A program made the translations under genes and the position numbers. Below, piece after piece: positions 59,570 through 64,000 of a DNA stretch of 64,000 nucleotides. How positions within the stretch are numbered: position 1 is the first letter of the stretch; every line of letters begins with the position of its first letter. The stretch spans positions 79,349,359-79,413,358 of the forward strand of contig NC_079211.1 in assembly GCF_029633865.1 (NCBI RefSeq), read 5' to 3'. The notes beneath the pieces were generated by a model. It was not told the origin of the DNA and made no database searches. It worked only from the letters and a program-made list of their open reading frames with translations. Source of the stretch: Lampris incognitus (taxonomy: Eukaryota > Chordata > Actinopteri > Lampriformes > Lampridae).

Positions 59570-61947
59570 TCATTCATTCATTCATTCATTATTATTATTG
59601 CCACACAACAATGTTGGTGGTAATTGTTTTGGTGCAGCATGGTTGCTCAGTTCCATTGCAAAAAGAGAGAACAACAAGGCATATACAACAAGCCATCCGG
59701 TAGTCCTGCCTATCGGCAGTATATGCTCATCCGGTAGTCCTGCCAATCGGCAGTATATGCCCATCCGGTAGTCCTACCTATCGGCAGTATATGCTCATCC
59801 GGTAGTCCTACCTATCAGCAGTATATGCCCATCCGGTAGTCCTACCTATCGGCAGTATATGACCATCCGGTAGTCCTCCCTATCGGCAGTATATGCCCAT
59901 CCGGTAGTCCTGCCTATCGGCAGTATATTCCCATCCGGTAGTCCTGCCTATCGGCAGTATATGCCCATCCCGTAGTCCTGCCTATCGGCAGTATATGCCC
60001 ATCCGATAGTCCTGCCTTTTGGCAGTATATGCCCATCCTGTAGTCCTGCCTATCGGCAGTATATGACCATCCGGTAGTCCTGCCTTTTGGCAGTATATGA
60101 CCAGACACTGTGTTAGTCTGTAATTCATCAGGGATGGAAGGATGTTGCGGGATAAATAGTCCATACGATTTCTCCCAGATGTTGAATAGGTCCAGTCTGT
60201 TGTACTGGTTTACACATGTTGGTTTCTGCACGAAGAACTGCAGTAAAAGTGAGAGACAGAGCAACCTAGCTTCTGCCCGGACGGGCCTAACAATAGGTAG
60301 AACAAGTCAGATCTGCACATACATTTTTCATATGTTTTGAGTGACTGGTAAGAAAACCGATGGAATAGAGAGAGCAAGGGCGTCCGGGTAGCGTAGCAGT
60401 CTATTCCGTTGTCTACCAGCACAAGGATTGCCGGTTCAAATCCCCGTGTTACCTCCGGCTTGGTCGGGCGTCCCTACAGACACAATTGGCCGTGTCTGTG
60501 GGTGGGAAGTCGGATGTGGGTATGTGTCCTGGTCGCTGCACTAGCGCCTCCCCTGGTCGGTCAGGGCGCCTATTCAGGGGGGAGAGGGAACTGGGGGGAA
60601 TAGCGTGATCCTCCCATGTGCTACGTCCCCCTGGTGAAACTCCTCACTGTCAGGTGAAAAGAAGTGGCTGGTGACTCCACATGTATGGGAGGAGGCATGT
60701 GGTAGTCTGCAGCCCTCCCCGGATCAGCAGAGGGAGTGGAGCAGAGACCGGGACGGCTCAGAAGAGTGGAATAATTGGCTGGATACAACTGGGGAGAAAA
60801 AGGGGGAAATTCCACACAAAAAAAAAGGAAAAAAGAATAAAACAAATTTTAACCTGAAAGGAAGATTTAACATGCAACAAACGTGGTGCAATATTCAGGT
60901 GTGGTATAACCAATACATCCATCGATCCATCCATCAGCCAAACTGCCCATCCTGCTCTCAGGCTCGTGGGGATGCTGGAGCCTATCCCAGCATTCGTTGG
61001 GCGGCAGGCGGGGAGACACCCTGGACAGGCCTCCAGTCCATCACAGGGCCATAACCAATAGAGTCAACATGAATTAAAATATGTAGCCTGGAATGAAGCT
61101 AATAATTAAACTATGAACAGTGGGGTCGTATGTCTCTACCACAGTTATACACACGTGTACTGCCTGCCTGTCTTTTACACTTGCATTCACTCACTCACTC
61201 ACTCACTCACTCACTCACTCTCTCTCCCTCTCTCCCTTTATCTCTCTCTCTCTCTCTTTCTCGCTCCCTCTCTCGCTTTGTCTCCCTTTATCTCTCTCTC
61301 TTTCTCTCGCCCTCTCTCTGTCTCTTTCTCCCCCTCTCTCTCCCTCTCTCTCTTTCTCTCGCCCTCTCTCTGTCTCTTTCTCCCCCCCCTCTCCCTCTCT
61401 CTCTTTCTCTCTCCCTTTCTTTCTCGCTCCCTCTCTCCCTTTGTCTCTCCCTCTCTCTCCCTTTATCTCTCTCTCTTTCTTTCTCGTTCCCTCTCCCTTT
61501 CTCTCTATCTTTCTCTCTCTCCCTTTATCTCTCCCTCTCTGTCTTCCCCCCCCTCTCTCTCTCCCTTTATCTCTCCCTCTCTCTCTCTGTCTCTTTCTCC
61601 CCCTCTCTCTTTCTCTCTCCCTTTATCGCTCTCTCTCTTTCTCTCTCTCCCTTTCTCTCTCTTTCTCTCTCTCTCTGCCTCTCTCCCTTTCTCTCTCTCT
61701 CTTTCTCCCCCTCTCTCTCTCCCTCTCTCTGTCTCTTTCTCCCCCTCTCTCTTTCTCTCTCTCCCTTTATCGCTCTCTCTCTCTGCCTCTCTCCCTTTCT
61801 CTCTCTCTCCCTCTCTCTCTTTTTCTCTCTCTGCCTCTCTCCCTTTATCTCTCCCTCTTTCTCTATAGCGGAGGATATCCCCAGGCCGTGTCATCAGGTT
61901 CACATCAGAGCAAAGAAGATGTTCGACAAGCAAAACCACATGGGCAG
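45636..61947 (+). CDS. ttf1: ttf1, RNA polymerase I transcription termination factor (5' part; 3' exons outside window)
   Basis: Five exons with agreeing phases (1,2,1,1, ending in 2) encode about 458 codons from ATG 45662. The first 263 residues are a Lys/Glu-rich, low-complexity basic N-terminus, as expected for nucleolar TTF1. Then come [20 protein letters not shown] and [40 protein letters not shown] and AEDIPRP ... RAKKMFD, the conserved central region. TTF1 binds rDNA terminator elements (Sal boxes in mammals), stops Pol I and remodels rDNA chromatin. Its Myb-like DNA-binding repeats are C-terminal and not in this window. Two usually aromatic positions appear as Cys (GRC for GRF, PRPC for PRPW). 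cfap77 lies divergently upstream. Confidence 0.88.
46501..46790. mobile_element. hAT-type MITE in ttf1 intron 2
   Basis: 290 bp with inverted repeats of about 65 bp (left CGGGGCGCAACG ..., right ends CGTTGCGCCCCTG). Flanking 8-bp repeats GTCTCCAT (46493-46500) and CTCTCCAT (46791-46798) differ at one base, as for an old hAT target duplication. A long C run (about 15) lies in the right arm. No coding capacity. Confidence 0.8.
47077..47272 (+). CDS. ttf1: ttf1 exon 3
   Basis: The acceptor is TCTTGCTCCCAG, with a tandem CAG immediately after (NAGNAG type). Phase 1 in, phase 2 out (GAAGTCAT|GTGAGT). It encodes [20 protein letters not shown] and PRKRRKEG, a basic, probably nucleolar-targeting stretch. 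Confidence 0.85.
47887..48011 (+). CDS. ttf1: ttf1 exon 4
   Basis: The acceptor is TTTCTCCTGTAG. The exon enters in phase 2 completing Met and leaves in phase 1 (AGGAAAG|GTAACA). It encodes [20 protein letters not shown] and [15 protein letters not shown], a conserved TTF1 segment upstream of the Myb-like domain. Confidence 0.9.
48123..48519 (+). mobile_element. tRNA-derived SINE (family 2)
   Basis: The A-box-like GGTGGTGTAGCGGTCTAAGC is followed by the B-box GGGGTTCGCGCCCC near 48190, a body of about 300 bp and a tail GGGAGAAAAAGGGAAAAATC then A-rich. Related copies are at 53690-54112, 60378-60831 and 62229-62666. In ttf1 intron 4. Confidence 0.8.
48800..48872. repeat. 20-bp hairpin
   Basis: Arms 48800-48819 (GTCGCTGCCTGATCTAAGTC) and 48853-48872 pair at 19 of 20 positions around a 33-nt loop. 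Confidence 0.85.
49147..49290 (-). repeat. dispersed repeat, minus copy
   Basis: The reverse complement aligns along its length with 53395-53530 (shared TTTGGAGCAATGG-like, GGCTGTTG/GGCTGTCG and GGGGTTTCxxAATA blocks). Each copy looks like a chain of degenerate 20-25 bp units around A(A/C)ATGGGCC. Confidence 0.55.
49660..49866. repeat. AT-rich (ATT)n stretch
   Basis: T/A-rich simple sequence ending in a (TTA)n run at 49830-49866. Confidence 0.9.
49867..50494. other. ttf1 intron 4 sequence, unassigned
   Basis: No confident feature. A minus-strand frame at 50153-50476 (107 codons) contains [18 protein letters not shown], which faintly resembles the N-terminal helix of Harbinger-type transposases. 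The rest does not support that. Confidence 0.35.
50681..53064. repeat. 24-bp minisatellite born inside the SINE (about 49 copies)
   Basis: The unit joins AGACATGTAGGTCAGGTG and AATCAA. The block 50681-50753 is separated from the main array 51948-53064 by the 1,194-bp Tc1-type insertion. Variants include ACGTG, GTATAGG, GCTGAAT and a few units lacking 1-3 bp. Eight-codon units give long open frames on both strands that are not genes. Confidence 0.93.
50754..51947. mobile_element. palindromic Tc1-like element (two head-to-head 5' halves)
   Basis: Ends CACTACCGTTCAAAAGTTTG and its inverse, flanked by TA (50752-50753, 51948-51949). The left half 50754-51290 and right half 51416-51947 are inverted copies of one another over about 530 bp, each containing the start of a Tc1 transposase (MARKR, then [34 protein letters not shown]). 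The 125-bp centre continues the left frame through the GRPR-type linker ([15 protein letters not shown]). Both copies lack the DDE catalytic domain. Confidence 0.92.
53395..53530 (+). repeat. dispersed repeat, plus copy
   Basis: Inverted partner of 49147-49290 (see that entry). It follows the SINE tail by about 140 bp. Confidence 0.55.
53690..54112 (-). mobile_element. tRNA-derived SINE (family 2)
   Basis: Minus-strand copy with B-box GGTTCGAATC (54070-54061), body CCGGCTTGGTGGGGTGTCCC and 3' GAGGAGAAAAGGGGGGGGGG. In ttf1 intron 4, between the minisatellite and exon 5. The 600 bp from 54113 to exon 5 hold a copy of the repeat also seen near 48640-48720. Confidence 0.8.
54719..54904 (+). CDS. 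ttf1: ttf1 exon 5
   Basis: The acceptor is ACATCTCGCCCCAG; the donor is GAGAATCG|GTACCA. Phase 1 in and out. It encodes [20 protein letters not shown] and [20 protein letters not shown], the best-conserved block seen here. Cys in GRC replaces the expected Phe. Confidence 0.93.
54905..55327. other. ttf1 intron 5, unassigned
   Basis: Begins with a short (CA)n after the exon 5 donor and contains a TCTTATATAGCACTTTTCTA piece common in fish repeats. No coding sequence recognised. Confidence 0.4.
55328..55461. mobile_element. mariner-type MITE
   Basis: Inverted arms AGTGCCTTGCAAAAGCATTC ... and ... GAATACTTTTGCAAAGCACT pair over about 49 bp around a 36-bp loop. This arm sequence is familiar from fish Tc1/mariner MITEs. 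No clear TA duplication on the left. Confidence 0.75.
55473..58840 (-). mobile_element. L2/Maui-type LINE, near full length, interrupted by a MITE
   Basis: Minus-strand order: N-terminal endonuclease ([24 protein letters not shown], 58425-58697), endonuclease continuation ([33 protein letters not shown]), linker (57260-58000), RT ([70 protein letters not shown]) and C-terminal part ([30 protein letters not shown]). The 3' tail is the reverse complement of GTCGGCTACATGACTGGAAT plus ATGTA repeats. Several frameshifts are present. It lies in ttf1 intron 5. Confidence 0.92.
57014..57257. mobile_element. hAT-type MITE inserted in the L2 element
   Basis: 244 bp with inverted repeats CAGCGTTTCCCAAGCCAGTC / CAGTGTTTCCCAACCCAGTC extending about 50 bp inward (CCTATCCTGCAGATTTTC). 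It is flanked by an exact 8-bp duplication CTCTAGCA at 57006-57013 and 57258-57265, diagnostic of hAT. It interrupts the L2 pol frame between linker and RT. Confidence 0.95.
58841..59481. other. ttf1 intron 5, unassigned
   Basis: AT-rich sequence with no recognised coding or repeat family. The first part may still be 5' UTR of the L2 element. Confidence 0.4.
59482..59590. repeat. (GATA)n(ATTC)n microsatellite
   Basis: About 21 GATA units followed by ATTC units. Confidence 0.97.
59691..60107. repeat. 34-bp minisatellite (about 12 copies)
   Basis: The unit joins CATCCGGTAGTCCTGCCTAT and CGGCAGTATATGCC. Each unit contains a CTGCCTATCGGCAG near-palindrome. Minus-strand frames reading GIYCRQAGLPD-like repeats are not genes. 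Confidence 0.95.
60108..60377. other. ttf1 intron 5, unassigned
   Basis: No recognised feature between the 34-bp minisatellite and the next SINE. Confidence 0.4.
60378..60831 (+). mobile_element. tRNA-derived SINE (family 2)
   Basis: The A-box-like GGGTAGCGTAGCAGTCTATT is followed by the B-box GGTTCAAATCC at 60433, the body with CGGCTTGGTCGGGCGTCCCT and GGTGACTCCACATGTATGGG, and the tail GGGGAGAAAAAGGGGGAAAT then A-rich. Confidence 0.85.
60916..61052 (-). repeat. fish SINE/RTE-type 3' tail, minus strand
   Basis: Begins with CATCCATC repeats and contains TGGAGCCTATCCCAGCATTC and GGCGGCAGGCGGGGAGACAC, the reverse of the module at 10180-10316. Confidence 0.8.
61183..61866. repeat. (CTCA)n then polypyrimidine (TC)n tract abutting ttf1 exon 6
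   Basis: About 680 nt, almost purely C/T on the plus strand apart from scattered G and A. It reads straight into the TAG acceptor of exon 6. Very long Ser/Leu or Arg/Glu frames here are artefacts. Confidence 0.97.
61869..61947 (+). CDS. ttf1: ttf1 exon 6
   Basis: Preceded by about 680 nt of almost pure pyrimidine ending CTATAG. Phase 1 in, phase 2 out (CATGGGCAG|GTCAGAG). It encodes [20 protein letters not shown] and KQNHMGR, leading toward the Myb-like repeats. No further ttf1 exon is visible to 64000. Confidence 0.88.
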
Positions 61948-62214
61948 GTCAGAGATCATCTCCATGATGACCTCCCAGCTTCCATAAAAATAGTGTTCAT
62001 AACATTAAAACCTTGAAGGATGGTTTTGTGTATGTTATCAGTACTGGTGACTAATGTACGGAATTGAAGCAGAGTCCTCACTGTATTGTATTGATGGAAA
62101 CAGTGGTGTTCTCCTGCTCACAGCATCTTTCCCACAGCACCTAAATGTCCCAGAATGCATTGCTGCACACTAGTTTCTACATCATTGTTGATAAAAATCC
62201 TCCTTGCTAGTGTT

Positions 62215-62680
62215 GTTGGATGTGATTTTTTTTTTGGACCCCACCCACTTATTCTCCCGAATTGCACTTGGCCAATTACCCCACTGTTTTGAGCCGTCCC
62301 GGTCTCTGCTCCACCCCCTCTGCCGATCTGGGGAGGGCTGCAGACTACCACATGCCTCCTCCCATACATGTGGAGTCACCAGCCACTTCTTTTCACCTGA
62401 CATTGAGGCGTTTCACCAGGGGGACGTAGCATGTGGGAGGACACGCTATACCTCCCAGTCCCCCCTCCCCCCTGAACAGGCACCCCCACCGACCAGAGGA
62501 GGCGCTAGTACAGCGAGCAGGACACATACCCACATCCGGCTTCCCACCCACAGACACGGCCAATTGTGTCTGTAGGGACGCCCGACCAAGCCGGAGGTAA
62601 CACAGGGATTCAAACTGGCGATCCCTGTGTTGGTAGACAACGGACTAGACCGCTACCCTGATGCCCGTTGGATGTGATTT
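62215..62680 (-). mobile_element. tRNA-derived SINE (family 2) with target duplication
   Basis: Minus-strand copy 62229-62666 flanked by the exact 14-bp repeat GTTGGATGTGATTT (62215-62228 and 62667-62680), as expected for LINE-mobilised SINE insertion. The T run at 62224-62234 is its A-tail. Confidence 0.9.
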
Positions 62681-63145
62681 CTACCATCGCAAATGTAGCT
62701 TAGCTGAGAGAATGAGGATGCATTGTTTTTGTTTAGAGGATTGCAAACCCTGCTAGGCTGTAGTTTTTTATGCAGATGCAGAAACGATCAGGAACAACTG
62801 CAGGTGTTTTTCATGTGCTATTCCTGTCACAGATAGACAGAGATAAGGCTGAAAATCGGTGAATTTTCCCTTAACCTTCAACCTACTTCATGATGGCTGA
62901 TCTTAAAGCTGCATTTAATTTACGACAATAACTAATGCTCAAATCTCCAAATCCTGCAGACTGTAGTAGTGTGTGGTGTGGATGTGTCTGATAGGACTTG
63001 GCCAAGACACATGACAGGGTGCATAGTGTTTTCAATCACAGCAGCCAGATGAGGAAGAAGAAGGCAGGTGGTGTTGAGTGTGAAGACGAAGTGAAGGTGT
63101 TGTGTCTAACCAGCAGATATGACAGAACAAACTGGTAGAAGACCT
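62681..63145. other. ttf1 intron 6, unassigned
   Basis: No recognised repeat or exon. I looked for the next ttf1 coding exon (phase 2 entry) and did not find it. Confidence 0.4.
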
Positions 63146-64000
63146 TCAACAACACATAGTACTACATCAATAAGTACAACTCAGCGTCTACCAACACATA
63201 GTACTACATCAATAAGTACAACTCAGCCTCTACCAACACATAGTACTACATCAATAAGTACAACTCAGCTTCTACCAACACATAGTACCATATCAATAAG
63301 TACAACTCAGCTTCTACCAGCACATAGTACTACATCAATAAATACACCTCACTTCTACCAACACATAGTACTACATCAATAAGTACAACTCAGCTTCTAC
63401 CAACACATAGTACTACATCAATAAGTACAACTCAGCGTCTACCAACACATAGTACTACATCAATAAGTACAACTCAGCCTCTACCAACACATAGTACTAC
63501 ATCAATAAGTACAACTCAGCTTCTACCAACACGTAGTACCATATCAATAAGTACAACTCAGCTTCTACCAGCACATAGTACTGCATCAATAAGTACAACT
63601 CCACTTCTACCAACACATAGTACTACATCAATAAATACACCTCACTTCTACCAACACATAGTACTACATCAATAAGTACAACTCAGCTTCTACCAACACA
63701 TAGTACTACATCAATAAGTACAACTCAGCGTCTACCAACACATAGTACTACATCAATAAGTACAACTCAGCCTCTACCAACACATAGTACTACATCAATA
63801 AGTACAACTCAGCTTCTACCAACACATAGTACTACATCAATAAGTACAACTCCACTTCTACCAGCACATAGTACTGCATCAATAAGTACAACTCCACTTC
63901 TGCCAACACATAGTACTACATCAATAAATACACCTCACTTCTACCAACACATAGTACCATATCAATAAGTACAACCCAGCTTCTACCAACACATAGTACT
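63146..64000. repeat. 42-bp minisatellite array, running past the window end
   Basis: The unit joins CAACACATAGTACTACATCA and ATAAGTACAACTCAGCTTCTAC, with CGTCTAC, CCTCTAC and CCACTTCTAC variants and some shorter units. Variant order (CGT, CCT, CTT ...) repeats at about 250-290 bp, indicating higher-order duplication. About 20 copies are visible. Confidence 0.95.

Noticed and set aside
61113..62016. Overlapping 250-298 codon Ser/Leu-rich frames
   Set aside because: All three plus frames are open because the DNA is a pyrimidine tract. The only real coding is the 79-nt ttf1 exon at the end.

Overview
The window looks like teleost fish nuclear DNA. It is dominated by transposable elements typical of fish (Ty3/gypsy and Ty1/copia LTR elements, Rex1, L2/Maui-like LINEs, a Penelope-like element, Tc1/mariner, Tigger and hAT elements, tRNA-derived SINEs) and by many micro- and minisatellites. 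No bacterial-style operon, CRISPR array or rRNA gene is visible. Nearly every long open frame belongs to a decayed transposon or a tandem repeat.

Two host genes can be read by joining small exons with matching splice phases. On the minus strand, a complete cfap77 coding sequence (ciliary doublet-microtubule protein) lies in six coding exons: 40938-41000, 25528-25627, 24502-24769, 15500-15599, 15265-15360 and 15112-15159. These give 675 nt, or 224 residues plus a stop. On the plus strand, the 5' part of ttf1 (RNA polymerase I transcription termination factor) lies in exons 45636-46451, 47077-47272, 47887-48011, 54719-54904 and 61869-61947. Its C-terminal Myb-like exons lie beyond the window. 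The genes are head to head, as I recall for TTF1 and CFAP77 on human 9q34, and appear to share a promoter near 42120-42530 with an RFX-type X-box and an NRF1 palindrome.

Layout. 1-9290: three broken gypsy copies (family A plus, family B plus, family A minus). 9315-13030: a LINE split by a Tigger element. 13287-14895: a Tc1 element ending about 216 bp from the cfap77 stop codon. 15112-42119: cfap77. Its intron 4 holds a Penelope fragment, a gag fragment, a 5.1-kb array of a 33-bp unit and a 0.7-kb TCTG array. Its intron 2 holds Rex1, L2, copia, two gypsy elements and an L1-type fragment. 42440-64000: ttf1. Its introns hold a 67-bp minisatellite, several SINEs, a 24-bp minisatellite that grew inside a SINE and was then hit by a palindromic Tc1 element, a near full-length L2 split by a hAT MITE, 34-bp and 42-bp minisatellites, and a pyrimidine tract of about 680 nt abutting an exon.

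Limits: all calls come from reading sequence and translations by eye. Gene identities rest on remembered family patterns and splice-phase agreement, not on a database search.
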